A DNA stretch of 64,000 nucleotides. Source: an uncultured Pseudomonadota bacterium (GTDB lineage Bacteria; Pseudomonadota; Alphaproteobacteria; RUG11792). Shown one piece after another: positions 37,261-45,896 of this stretch. Where the stretch lies: the NCBI GenBank assembly GCA_902795615.1, contig CADBLQ010000007.1:53523-117522 (forward strand), read 5' to 3'. Each line of letters opens with the position of its first letter. Positions within the stretch are counted from its first letter, which is position 1. The notes beneath the pieces are model-generated. The model saw only the letters and a list, made by a program, of their open reading frames with translations, ran no database searches and was not told where the DNA came from. The translations under genes and the position numbers were made by a program.

Positions 37261-37468
37261 TATACTAGTTTGCATCATTGCTATATCTACAATATTGATT
37301 AAAAATACCCTTTGGTCAATTATGCTATTTATTGGATTGATATTGTTAGTTACAGGACTAGGGATGTATAATGAACATACTGTCCAAAGTATAATAGTGC
37401 TTTTATGTTATATGACAGTTAATGTTTTGTTGGTTGGGATTTTTTACGTGCGGGAACATTTGCGTTAG
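37244..37468 (+). CDS. Small membrane protein, weakly NuoJ-like
   Basis: 74 aa from the ATG at 37244 (AAGGAA upstream) or 81 aa from the ATG at 37223; both overlap the end of era. Two or three hydrophobic helices fill the chain. The pattern (LIKNTLWSIMLFIGLILL, then a short loop and a second helix) recalls the N-terminal part of complex I subunit NuoJ, but the conserved YVGAVxVLFLF segment is not clearly kept. It may be a degenerate remnant or an unrelated small membrane protein. Its 3' end overlaps the opposite-strand lipoprotein gene by 50 bases. Confidence 0.5.
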   Translation: MQELFNILVCIIAISTILIKNTLWSIMLFIGLILLVTGLGMYNEHTVQSIIVLLCYMTVNVLLVGIFYVREHLR

Positions 37469-38399
37469 CTTTGGAATTTTTAGAACTTGCCGAATTAGAC
37501 TTCGTAGCAGTCTTGGCACTGTTAGGTTTTACTGGCACTGAGGCCTTGCTAGGAGTGGGTTCAGGTAAATATATAACCGTTCCATCATCACATTCTTGTA
37601 GGAACTCACTACCTTCAGGACATTCAACGCACTCAGTATTATTATTGTCATAATACTTTATTGTCCCATCTTCGCATTTCTCAGCATATTCGGTATTAGG
37701 AGGACATTTAATACAGTCTTCGTTCTTTTTTTTGTCCTTTATCTTGTTTTTTTGCTTATCCTTATCAGTCGTTTTCTTAGGATAATACTCAGTTGTGCCA
37801 TCATCACAGACCATAGCGTACTCAGCTCCAGGAGGACACTCAACACAGTCTTCAGGCTTTGGTTTAGCCTCATGGTCAGTTTTGGGTAGATCTTTTTTCG
37901 GGCATTTACCAGCACATTTGTCGTCAAATTTTGGAATACTTAATTTACCATCATAAATGGTCATTTTGTACTCTTCGAATTTCACAATAATTTTACTGTT
38001 TAAACCAAGTCGTTCAGCAAATTTTCCATTTACGGAATATTTGGCAAATATGTAGGCCCCATATGCTTTGGTTCTTGAACGAGGTTCGATTTTCTGTTTA
38101 ACTTTTGATTTACCCGGGATTATATCATATGAAAAGATTTCCAACTTATCTTTATATAATCTGCGTAGTTCTGGTAATTGCGAAAAATACGTTTGTGCAT
38201 CCATTCCATGTAGTTTCTGCACTAAATCCGGAGAATACGGAACAACAACATTACAAACAAATGGATTGCCCTTATTAGCCTTAGGGTCAACTTCAAAATC
38301 AATTCGCCTTACAAATACTTTTCGTTCAAGGTCTGAACATCCACAAAAAAATGTAACTGAATAAAATAAAATAGTATACTTAACAAGTGATTTATACAA
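37419..38399 (-). CDS. Lipoprotein with three Cys-rich repeats
   Basis: 326 aa. Signal peptide with lipobox-like FFCGC (Cys21). Residues about 30-150 form one domain (RRIDFEVDPKANKGNPF, VVVPYSPDLVQKL, YFSQLPELRR) that reminds me of lipoproteins found with type VI secretion loci; this rests on memory, not a search. Residues 184-279 hold three copies of a motif C-x2-CP-x4-E-(Y/F)-x3-C-x-DGT-x2-Y, separated by Lys/Asp-rich linkers. The tail is Lys/Ser/Pro-rich. Distal gene of a minus-strand group of envelope genes. No function can be assigned. Confidence 0.65.
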   Translation of the reverse strand: MYKSLVKYTILFYSVTFFCGCSDLERKVFVRRIDFEVDPKANKGNPFVCNVVVPYSPDLVQKLHGMDAQTYFSQLPELRRLYKDKLEIFSYDIIPGKSKVKQKIEPRSRTKAYGAYIFAKYSVNGKFAERLGLNSKIIVKFEEYKMTIYDGKLSIPKFDDKCAGKCPKKDLPKTDHEAKPKPEDCVECPPGAEYAMVCDDGTTEYYPKKTTDKDKQKNKIKDKKKNEDCIKCPPNTEYAEKCEDGTIKYYDNNNTECVECPEGSEFLQECDDGTVIYLPEPTPSKASVPVKPNSAKTATKSNSASSKNSKANANVPARKKSQPTKH

Positions 38400-38439
38400 T
38401 TCCGAACTCCATAAATGTTTGAGGTTCGTACTAAAGATA

Positions 38440-38697
38440 TTATTGCATAGGTATGATTTTATTATTTATAATTTTTACCCGTTGTCCAACTCTTAGGTTG
38501 GAGTTTTGTTTTTGCGCAATGCTAATGGTATTGCCATTCTCAAGACGAAGCTCATATTCTATAAATTTTTCTGAGTGATTAGGCATCTCTGAATTTGTGC
38601 ATGTTTCAATCCTTCCAGTATTTGTGGATTTTACAGAATGAGTACACCCATAACTAGAGACGCAAGCTAAGAGTATTAACAGAGTTTTTTTTAGCAT
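38440..38697 (-). CDS. Small lipoprotein related to the next gene
   Basis: 85 aa. Signal peptide with lipobox SYGC (Cys18). The C-terminal half (YELRLENGNTISIAQKQ, then LRVGQRVKII) matches the C-terminal half of the 157-aa lipoprotein encoded upstream (YTIQLDNGGTVSVTQGK, then LSIGQRVQVI), while the glycine-zipper part is absent. It is therefore probably a shortened duplicate. Anchored in the outer membrane by inference. Confidence 0.7.
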   Translation of the reverse strand: MLKKTLLILLACVSSYGCTHSVKSTNTGRIETCTNSEMPNHSEKFIEYELRLENGNTISIAQKQNSNLRVGQRVKIINNKIIPMQ

Positions 38698-38723
38698 TTT
38701 AACTGATGTGGCGAATATAATAA

Positions 38724-38748
38724 TTAGACCTGCAAATTGCAGGTCTAA
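38724..38748 (-). terminator. Palindromic terminator-like hairpin
   Basis: TTAGACCTGCAA-A-TTGCAGGTCTAA is a perfect 12-bp palindrome around one base, between two lipoprotein genes on the minus strand. The downstream side is AT-rich but has no pure T run. It could end the upstream lipoprotein transcript or act as an mRNA-stabilising hairpin. Confidence 0.55.
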
Positions 38749-38774
38749 CGTAGCAAAAGTTACTTGTTCGTACT

Positions 38775-39248
38775 TTAGGCAGGTACAACTCTGCCACCTG
38801 ATGCACCGGAAATAACCTGTACACGTTGCCCAATTGACAAAGCTGGAGTTTTCCCTTGTGTTACGGACACTGTACCACCATTGTCGAGTTGGATTGTATA
38901 TTCAAAACCCTTAACTGAGCGGTTTTGAATTGCATTTCCAGCAATACCACCTGCTAAAGCACCAATACCCGCACCAACCAATTTGCCAGTTGTACTGTCA
39001 GACACAGCATTGCCTATTAAGTAACCTGCAGTTCCGCCTCCAGCAGCTCCAAGACCTGCACCTGCACCTGGCCCTTCATGACGTTTTATAGAAACTTCAC
39101 GCATTGACACAATCGTACCATATTGAACACTATTTACTGTTTTAGCTTGGGCATGAGTATAACTATCACCCGATAATCCATCATCACACCCCGACAAGCA
39201 CATGCTTGCTATCGAACACCCCAAACAACCTATTACTTTAAAATTCAT
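38775..39248 (-). CDS. SlyB-like glycine-zipper outer-membrane lipoprotein
   Basis: 157 aa. Signal peptide and lipobox LSGC (Cys21). A glycine zipper (GAGAGLGAAGGGTAGYLIG to GALAGGIAGNAI, about 61-108) is followed by a small beta domain (QLDNGGTVSVTQG, IGQRVQVISG). This is the layout of SlyB/PAL-related proteins that stabilise the outer membrane under stress; SlyB itself is PhoPQ-controlled in enterics. AGGAAAAG precedes the start. Confidence 0.85.
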   Translation of the reverse strand: MNFKVIGCLGCSIASMCLSGCDDGLSGDSYTHAQAKTVNSVQYGTIVSMREVSIKRHEGPGAGAGLGAAGGGTAGYLIGNAVSDSTTGKLVGAGIGALAGGIAGNAIQNRSVKGFEYTIQLDNGGTVSVTQGKTPALSIGQRVQVISGASGGRVVPA

Positions 39249-39296
39249 GTAACTTTTCCTAAAAACTTAAACTAACCACAGTTTAACACAAAGGCA

Positions 39297-40025
39297 TCAT
39301 TCTTTATTAAAAGAAACAGTTACAACAACACGGTAACGTTTCAAATACGTATCTTCGCCATCTGACCATTCTCGTGCAATAGAATCAGCATCTAAGATAG
39401 AAAAACGACCAGTTGCAATAGATTTAATACCAGTTGTTTTAACACCTGAAGCATTAGCAATTTTGCTGGCACGAGCTTTGGCATCATTGATAGCTTCTGA
39501 AAGTAACTCTAGCCTAATTTTCGACGGATCACTTGATGAATATTTTTCACTGATGCTTACGCAAATGTCCTTATCATATAAGTCTGAGAGATGAGAGCTT
39601 AATTGTCGAGCAACGTCTACTTGTTTCGTTTTTACAACAATTGTCCGTCGAATAGAATATCTATTTTCAGGTTTTTCGACACTACTGTTATTATATCGAT
39701 AATACCGGTCAGCAATTCGGTCTGTAATTTCATCTCTTGTTGAAACAAGTTCTTCATCTGTAAAACCATATTTATGGAGAAATGCTATGACCTCAGCAGA
39801 CGTACTTGAAAGCGTTGTCTTAATATCGCTAAATTTATTTCCTTCAACATCGAACATTACACTAAGTGTCGCTTCATCTGATTTTATTATCCGATCCGCA
39901 AGACCATTTACGCTGATATACGAGTCCTTTGTTTTGATGTGTTTTATACCAGCTAGTACACAGCAACAAACAGAAAGAATACCGAGTATACAGGAAAGTT
40001 TTAATACTTTATTTACTATCTCCAT
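39297..40025 (-). CDS. SIMPL-domain (DUF541) protein
   Basis: 242 aa. One N-terminal membrane segment (LSCILGILSVCCCVLAGI), then a periplasmic SIMPL domain: LSVMFDVEGNKFSDIK, TIVVKTKQVDVARQL, ISEAINDAKARASKIA-like segment and GVKTTGIKSIATG. The core AxxDAxxRAxxIA pattern is the family signature. Members are linked to oxidative stress and envelope integrity, but no biochemical role is established. Part of the minus-strand envelope group. Confidence 0.85.
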   Translation of the reverse strand: MEIVNKVLKLSCILGILSVCCCVLAGIKHIKTKDSYISVNGLADRIIKSDEATLSVMFDVEGNKFSDIKTTLSSTSAEVIAFLHKYGFTDEELVSTRDEITDRIADRYYRYNNSSVEKPENRYSIRRTIVVKTKQVDVARQLSSHLSDLYDKDICVSISEKYSSSDPSKIRLELLSEAINDAKARASKIANASGVKTTGIKSIATGRFSILDADSIAREWSDGEDTYLKRYRVVVTVSFNKE

Positions 40026-40092
40026 ACCCCATCCAATTTTTACTATACCCTATTAATATTATATCACAACTAAGCTACACTTTCATAAGTGT

Positions 40093-41211
40093 TCACATTT
40101 CCAAACTGATGCCATTTAAAACTGGTACGCAGTCTTCCTCCGATGATGTGTTAGATCCAGTATCTCCTTTCTCCGTACTAGTTTCTTCATTACTCAGGAC
40201 ACAGGTTTCAGGTTCTGCGACACGCGGTTTAATTTTTGTAAATTTTTTTGTTAATTTCTCAACAAAATCATCATCGACTTTACTTACATTTGTGTGTTTC
40301 TCATTGAAATACTCCTTTTCTATAAACAACCTTGTTTGGTACTCAAAACAATCTATTGGTATATAGGAAATCTCCTCAAGTGTTAGAAGCTTTTTGTCTT
40401 TTAGCCAACTTTTTAGCGGTGTCAACCTGTTACAATTTGTGCTTAATTTGTCAACAAAATCTTCTACAACATTAGTATTAAGTGCGTTAACCATCCAATC
40501 TGAGTAAAAATCCTCTCGGAGAGATTTGACGCCTAATTGGTCGCTGGAAATGACAACAAGTACATACGACTTCAAATTGTTGCTGACGTTTATATTCTCA
40601 TTAGGAGCGGATTCAAGCAAACATTCCGAGTTATTGTTGCCGAAGTTAGTAAGAATGTTTAAGATTTTCGACCACTTGTTGTTGAGGTCATCATAGATAG
40701 AATGTGCTAAATTTAAAGTATGAAGTAGCCAATCCACCCTTTGCCAATAATCTTTTTTTTCGTCATTTTCATTACTATTCTCGTCATCTACAAGTATTCC
40801 GTGTGGTTTATTATCTTCAATAATTTTGTCAGCAGTTAGCTCATTAATAATAGTGGATATGTTTGATATCCCACCATGGTTACAAATGAAATCTACAATT
40901 GCGTTATACACACTGCGGAGTGTATCAAATTTTCTATCCTCTATATCGATAGATAATTGTAAGAAATCACGCCCAAATTTGCATATGGCACTGGATTTAT
41001 TTGTGAGATCAATCAAGGTTTGCTTATCAGGGCCAGCAACAGAGAATAGTGGAAGCTCAGCTCCATTTTGAGAATCTGCTGTAGAAGCGTTATCTACAAT
41101 GGATTGTATTGTTGATTCAAGTGCATCGTTACAGCCTCTATTGTTGGCATAGCATCCATCATATGATAAAGCACATGTTATAAGTGTTAATTTTTTATAA
41201 AAATTTCTCAT
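40093..41211 (-). CDS. Secreted protein of unknown function
   Basis: 372 aa from the ATG at 41211, chosen for the AAGGGAATT ribosome site; the frame opens 42 bases earlier. Signal peptide MRNFYKKLTLITCALSYDG. The mature part is acidic, predicted mostly helical, with scattered Cys, and ends in a Ser/Thr/Glu-rich tail. I recognise no family. It is the first gene of the envelope group on this strand and faces pepA. The complexity of the sequence argues for a real folded protein rather than noise. Confidence 0.6.
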   Translation of the reverse strand: MRNFYKKLTLITCALSYDGCYANNRGCNDALESTIQSIVDNASTADSQNGAELPLFSVAGPDKQTLIDLTNKSSAICKFGRDFLQLSIDIEDRKFDTLRSVYNAIVDFICNHGGISNISTIINELTADKIIEDNKPHGILVDDENSNENDEKKDYWQRVDWLLHTLNLAHSIYDDLNNKWSKILNILTNFGNNNSECLLESAPNENINVSNNLKSYVLVVISSDQLGVKSLREDFYSDWMVNALNTNVVEDFVDKLSTNCNRLTPLKSWLKDKKLLTLEEISYIPIDCFEYQTRLFIEKEYFNEKHTNVSKVDDDFVEKLTKKFTKIKPRVAEPETCVLSNEETSTEKGDTGSNTSSEEDCVPVLNGISLEM

Positions 41212-41367
41212 AATTCCCTTCATATAAACTAAAAAAAATAATTTTGAATGCACTCTTATTATAACATTTTCAAAAGCAACTTCAATTTTCTAGGGTTCCA
41301 ATTATTAGTGACAGAAGGTCATAGGTTTTGATAAACTAAAACAGGAATACGAAAAGAGGCATTTTAT

Positions 41368-42846
41368 ATGTACAACATTAAGTTTATTGAAAAATTCGAA
41401 CCTGAGAATTATGACACATTCATATTAGTTACACATAGCACTAACACCGACTTTGTAAATAATAAAATTGCAATTATTACTGGAAACAGCAGTATAAATA
41501 CTGGTAATTTTGCTAATATGCAGTGCAATACTATAAAACATTACAATTTTATTATTGGTACTAGTGTTAAAGAAATCATTGTCGCAGGCGCAGGAAAACT
41601 ATCTGAAATAACTAATACATCGCTTGAAAAGCTAGGTGGATACGTATACAGTCATATAACTCATGACAATGCAAAAGTCTGTATATTAAATAACATTGAA
41701 TCTACCAATCTTGAAGACAGTGCTTCGTATATTGCTTCTGGTTTAATTTTGAAGTCATGGACATTTGATAAATACAAAACAAGTAAAGCGAGTAAAAAAA
41801 TAGATACATTAACGTGTGTCACAAATTACATACAATTCAATGAAGGCAAGTTTCCGGAGTTAGACGCTTTAGCACAAGCAGTATTTGATGTAAGGACGAT
41901 GGTATCTGAACCGGCAAATGTTCTAACGCCAACTGCTCTCAAAAACCTTGCTTTAGATTTAGAAGATTTGGGTGTGAATGTTTCTATTTTAGATGCAAAA
42001 GATATGGCAAAACTCGGCATGAACGCATTATTAGGGGTTAGTAGAGGTAGTGAACAACCTCCGTATACTGTTGTGCTTGAATATCGCAATGGCAAAAAAA
42101 CTGACAAAACATTGGCGTTAGTTGGTAAAGGTGTAACATTTGATGCTGGTGGTATTTGTCTAAAACCAGCTAAGAATATGGGGGAGATGAAAGGCGATAT
42201 GACTGGTGCTGCTGTTGTTATTGGAACAATTAAGGCATTAGCATTACAGCAAGTTCCTGTAAATGTGATAGGTGCAGTAGGATTAGTTGAAAATACTATT
42301 TCTGGTAATGCTCAAAAACCAGGTGATATAGTTACAGCAATGTCGGGTACAACAATAGAGGTGGATAACACTGATGCTGAAGGTCGCCTAGTACTAGCTG
42401 ATGTTCTATGGTACGTCCAACAGAAATATATGCCAAGTACAATAATTGACTTTGCTACGCTTACTGGAGCAATACAAGTTGCGTTAGGTCATGAGTTTGC
42501 AGGGTATATGTCTAATTGTGATAATTTATCAACTCAACTTGAAACATCGAGCAAGACCGTTGGTGAAAAAATTTGGAGATTGCCACTGCATAATTCATAT
42601 GAACCTGACATAAAATCCGATATAGCTGATATAAAAAATGTCGGTTCAGGTCGTGGTGCAGGTAGTATTACTGCAGCGATGTTTTTAAAACATTTTATAC
42701 GCGAAGGTACAAGCTGGGCTCATATTGATATAGCTGCTACCGAATGGGACAACAAAGACAGAGCGTTATCTCAAAAGGGGGCAACTGGGTTTGGTGTTAG
42801 ACTTATGAATGATTTTATAAAACGTAATTTTATTAATAAGGAATAA
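41368..42846 (+). CDS. pepA: Leucyl aminopeptidase (M17)
   Basis: Dinuclear-metal cytosolic aminopeptidase that recycles peptides. 492 aa. The catalytic domain shows VGKGVTFDAGGICLKP, MKGDMTGAAVVIG and the signature NTDAEGRL (334-341), which carries metal ligands. The N-terminal domain is divergent, as usual. GAGG lies 7 bases before the ATG. dnaN follows after 12 bases on the same strand. Confidence 0.95.
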   Translation: MYNIKFIEKFEPENYDTFILVTHSTNTDFVNNKIAIITGNSSINTGNFANMQCNTIKHYNFIIGTSVKEIIVAGAGKLSEITNTSLEKLGGYVYSHITHDNAKVCILNNIESTNLEDSASYIASGLILKSWTFDKYKTSKASKKIDTLTCVTNYIQFNEGKFPELDALAQAVFDVRTMVSEPANVLTPTALKNLALDLEDLGVNVSILDAKDMAKLGMNALLGVSRGSEQPPYTVVLEYRNGKKTDKTLALVGKGVTFDAGGICLKPAKNMGEMKGDMTGAAVVIGTIKALALQQVPVNVIGAVGLVENTISGNAQKPGDIVTAMSGTTIEVDNTDAEGRLVLADVLWYVQQKYMPSTIIDFATLTGAIQVALGHEFAGYMSNCDNLSTQLETSSKTVGEKIWRLPLHNSYEPDIKSDIADIKNVGSGRGAGSITAAMFLKHFIREGTSWAHIDIAATEWDNKDRALSQKGATGFGVRLMNDFIKRNFINKE

Positions 42847-42858
42847 CTTGGTGGTAGA

Positions 42859-44022
42859 ATGAAAATTTCAATAAAACAAACCATTTTAAATCAGGTGTTA
42901 GCTCATGCTAATCGTATTGTTGAAAAAAGATTAGCAACGCCCGTACTTGGGTGCGTATTAATGGAAACGGTGGATAGCGAACATATAAACGTTACTGCAA
43001 CTAATCTTGATATGACTGTAGTGGATATAGCTCCGGGAAACGTTGAGTTTACTGGGGCGTATTGTATTCCTGCAAGTCTATTGTATGAAATTACGAAAAA
43101 ACTTCCATCTGCATCAGAGATCGTTATAGAAAAATCTAATGATACTAATTCAATTGCAGTAACTAGTAACAAGACTAGCTTTTCATTAAACTATATTGAA
43201 AGTTCTGAATTCCCTCCAGTGACAGCACAGGAAATTTTGCAATCGTTTGAACTTAACGCTACTACGCTTAAAAACGCACTTAATACAGCCAAAGTTGCAA
43301 TGTCACAGGATAATACAAGAATACAGTTGAATGGTATACACATTCATTACGAAAATTCTAATGGCTTAGATACATTGCGTGTAGTTGCAACTGACCTGTT
43401 CAGAATAGCTTGTGTCAGTATGCCTGTATCGGCAGATGCTAAAGATATCAATCCAATAATTATCTCACGGCGTGCAGTCGGTGAATTATTACATATGCTA
43501 GATGATGTCCCTGATGATAATTCAATTAATGTCAAACTGCAAAATGGTCAAATAATGTTTGAGGCGAATCTAAAAAACAATATACAGTCAGTGTTCAGTA
43601 CGAGGCTTATAAGTGGTACATTTCCCGAATACAAAGTGGCATTGGAGGTTCAAAATGATAAAATTTTGCAAGCGAAGACGGAAGATTTGGTTAATGCCCT
43701 TGATCGGGTAGGTACGATAATCACAGATACCTCAAATTCTGTTAAACTCAGCTTATCGGATAATACTCTGACAATTAGTGGTATTAGTCGAGAGTTTGGT
43801 AGTGCAACTGAAACAATTGATGTTGAGTTCCTATCTGATGAACCACTTGATATTTGTTTTAATAGTAGATATCTACTTGAACTTGTAAGACAAATTGAAA
43901 CTGAAAAAGTAGAAATTTTGTTTAATAATAGTACGTCTCCTACTGTAATCAAACCGGTTTCAGACAACAATACTGAAAAAATTACATTTGTAATTATGCC
44001 AGTTGAGTTGGTACATAATTAA
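42859..44022 (+). CDS. dnaN: DNA polymerase III beta sliding clamp
   Basis: Ring-shaped processivity factor for replication. 387 aa, slightly longer than E. coli (366). Three clamp domains can be followed; KRLATPVLGCVLME, NLDMTVV, VATDLFRIA and the C-terminal FVIMPVEL (where E. coli ends MPMRL) are typical. dnaA is not adjacent, and I see no origin here. Its end overlaps the opposite-strand rsmA by 4 bases. Confidence 0.95.
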   Translation: MKISIKQTILNQVLAHANRIVEKRLATPVLGCVLMETVDSEHINVTATNLDMTVVDIAPGNVEFTGAYCIPASLLYEITKKLPSASEIVIEKSNDTNSIAVTSNKTSFSLNYIESSEFPPVTAQEILQSFELNATTLKNALNTAKVAMSQDNTRIQLNGIHIHYENSNGLDTLRVVATDLFRIACVSMPVSADAKDINPIIISRRAVGELLHMLDDVPDDNSINVKLQNGQIMFEANLKNNIQSVFSTRLISGTFPEYKVALEVQNDKILQAKTEDLVNALDRVGTIITDTSNSVKLSLSDNTLTISGISREFGSATETIDVEFLSDEPLDICFNSRYLLELVRQIETEKVEILFNNSTSPTVIKPVSDNNTEKITFVIMPVELVHN

Positions 44023-44891
44023 AGGATTGTGGAGGGACAAGAAGCCCTCTTAGTAATTGCAACATATAACTGCCAAAATTTATGTGGTGAAATATTTTCA
44101 GGACGATATGTTCTATCAATATTCAAAAGTGCAAGTATCTTATCTATGTCTAACGCAAAATACAGTTTTTTTAGTATCGCACCAATCATTTTTCGTCTAA
44201 ATTGAAAACACGTATTAACGAATTTACCAAATGCACAGAGCAAGTCAGAGGTATGTTTAAGTGTTGGAATCAATAAAACTAAAGAGGATGTAACCTTAGG
44301 TGAAGGAATAAATGCTTTATTAGAAATATCAAATAATAATTCTACGTCACATAACAGCTGAGCCAATATGCTTATTGAACCATACTGCTTTGTTCCAACT
44401 TTTGCACATATACGTTCTGCTACTTCCTTCTGAAACAATAGAACCATTTTCTCGATATTGTGTATATACTGAGTAAGCCATCCTATCAAAAGTAGTGTCC
44501 CGACATTATAAGGCAAATTAGATATTATTGCGATTTCTCCAAAATTCAAATCATAGCTTAACGCATCAGCGTATACAAATTTTAGGTATTTACTGTGTCG
44601 TAATATCTCATCATGTAACGGCTTAAATCTGACATCTTTTTCAATACAAATAATTTCGTTGTCTGGAAATAGTTTAAGTAATGATCTAGTAAGCCCACAT
44701 GGACCAGCACCCACCTCAACAATCGTTGTGTGCGAATTAATAGGGGTTGCCGATTTTGCTATTTTGTCCAATAAATTTTCATCGCACAAAAAGTGTTGTC
44801 CTAAACTTTTTGCTCCCTTGTTGTTGATAAACCTGTATTTTTGAATTGTATCGTAAATTGAATGTTTAAGAGGATTATAAGGAATAGTCAT
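44019..44891 (-). CDS. rsmA: 16S rRNA (adenine1518/1519-N6)-dimethyltransferase
   Basis: Dimethylates two adenines in the 3' hairpin of 16S rRNA during 30S maturation. 290 aa from the ATG at 44891; a GTG at 44912 would add seven residues but lies in a palindrome. SLGQHFLCDENLLDKI, the SAM loop VEVGAGPCGLT, EKD, and the catalytic NLPYNVG are conserved. No clear ribosome site precedes the ATG, and the 21-base palindrome lies just upstream, so translation may be controlled. Confidence 0.93.
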   Translation of the reverse strand: MTIPYNPLKHSIYDTIQKYRFINNKGAKSLGQHFLCDENLLDKIAKSATPINSHTTIVEVGAGPCGLTRSLLKLFPDNEIICIEKDVRFKPLHDEILRHSKYLKFVYADALSYDLNFGEIAIISNLPYNVGTLLLIGWLTQYIHNIEKMVLLFQKEVAERICAKVGTKQYGSISILAQLLCDVELLFDISNKAFIPSPKVTSSLVLLIPTLKHTSDLLCAFGKFVNTCFQFRRKMIGAILKKLYFALDIDKILALLNIDRTYRPENISPHKFWQLYVAITKRASCPSTIL

Positions 44892-44901
44892 AGATTGAAG
44901 T

Positions 44902-44922
44902 GACGATACCACTGGTATCGTC
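44902..44922. promoter_or_regulatory. Perfect 21-base palindrome at the rsmA 5' end
   Basis: GACGATACCA-C-TGGTATCGTC lies between the end of the charged secreted-protein gene and the rsmA ATG, only 10 bases from that ATG. No T run follows on either strand, so an operator or a translation-controlling hairpin is at least as likely as a terminator. Confidence 0.5.
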
Positions 44923-44935
44923 GAAAATGATTATT

Positions 44936-45382
44936 TTACTTTACTTTTGCATTATTAGCTTCCTTTACGTCATTTTTTGTTTTTTCAGACGTCACAGCTT
45001 CCGATTTAGCAGATGATGTTTCAGCATTATTACTTTTTGCTATTGCAGTTTCTGCTTTTGCTGTCTGTTCAGAAGCTGACATACCTTTATTCAACTGTTC
45101 AGTGATATTATCACCTTTTTTATGGTTTTTTGAACATCCGGAACGCTTTTTACACTTTTTCTTCTTAGAAACTTTTGGTTGCTTTGTTTTTTCATCTGAT
45201 GCTTCTGATTTTTCTGAAACAGTTGCTAACTTTTCAGATTCCCCTGTTGCAGTGGCTTCAGCTTTTTTTTCATCTGTTTCTGATTTCGTAGCTGTTTCTT
45301 CTGCTACAGGCTTGTCTGAAGCGTTTAGATAACTGCAGAACAAAAAGGACATAGCCATTGATACTAAACTAAACTTGTTCAT
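44936..45382 (-). CDS. Charged Lys/Glu/Ala/Ser-rich secreted protein
   Basis: 148 aa from the ATG at 45382 (GGAG 7 bases upstream); the frame opens 108 bases earlier without support. Signal peptide MNKFSLVSMAMSFLFCSYLNASD. The mature part is almost wholly Lys, Glu, Ala, Ser and Thr, with one central basic Cys cluster (KKKKCKKRSGC). No domain recognised. It resembles the tail of the secreted protein at 52.8 kb in style only. Possibly envelope-associated or exported. Confidence 0.55.
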   Translation of the reverse strand: MNKFSLVSMAMSFLFCSYLNASDKPVAEETATKSETDEKKAEATATGESEKLATVSEKSEASDEKTKQPKVSKKKKCKKRSGCSKNHKKGDNITEQLNKGMSASEQTAKAETAIAKSNNAETSSAKSEAVTSEKTKNDVKEANNAKVK

Positions 45383-45620
45383 AAAAATCTCCATTAAGAA
45401 CGGTTGTACTACACAACCCCTTCTACGGAAGATTATAACTCTGACTTCTCGTATCGTGCCAATTTTTTTGCAAAATTTCACAGTATGCAATTGATGTATG
45501 ACTTGTTTGCCAACAATTAACGAATATTTAATTATTATCAGTTGTTACAATGTAATGCTGACTTGCGTCTACTGAGCATAATAAGGTACTATGCAAGTAT
45601 CAGTAGGAGTTAAAATTTGT

Positions 45621-45839
45621 ATGTCAAAAGAGGATTTAGTCGAATTAGGCGGAATTGTAACTGAAGTTCTTTCAAATGCTATGTATAGAGTAAAGCTAGA
45701 TAATGGGCATGAAATTATTGCTTACACATCAGGACGCATGAAAAAAAATCGTATCAGAGTTTTAGCAGGTGATACGGTGAGCGTTGAAATGACCCCTTAC
45801 GACCTAAGTAAAGGACGCATCGTGTTTCGAAGCAAATGA
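45621..45839 (+). CDS. infA: Translation initiation factor IF-1
   Basis: Occupies the A site during initiation. 72 aa from the ATG at 45621, the exact family length; an ATG 30 bases upstream is rejected because homologues start at [46 protein letters not shown] and [16 protein letters not shown] are diagnostic. AGGAG is placed about 12 bases upstream. Confidence 0.97.
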   Translation: MSKEDLVELGGIVTEVLSNAMYRVKLDNGHEIIAYTSGRMKKNRIRVLAGDTVSVEMTPYDLSKGRIVFRSK

Positions 45840-45896
45840 TCAATTATTATAAGCATAATATTACATCGTATTTACTTAATAAGATGTTAGTAGATA

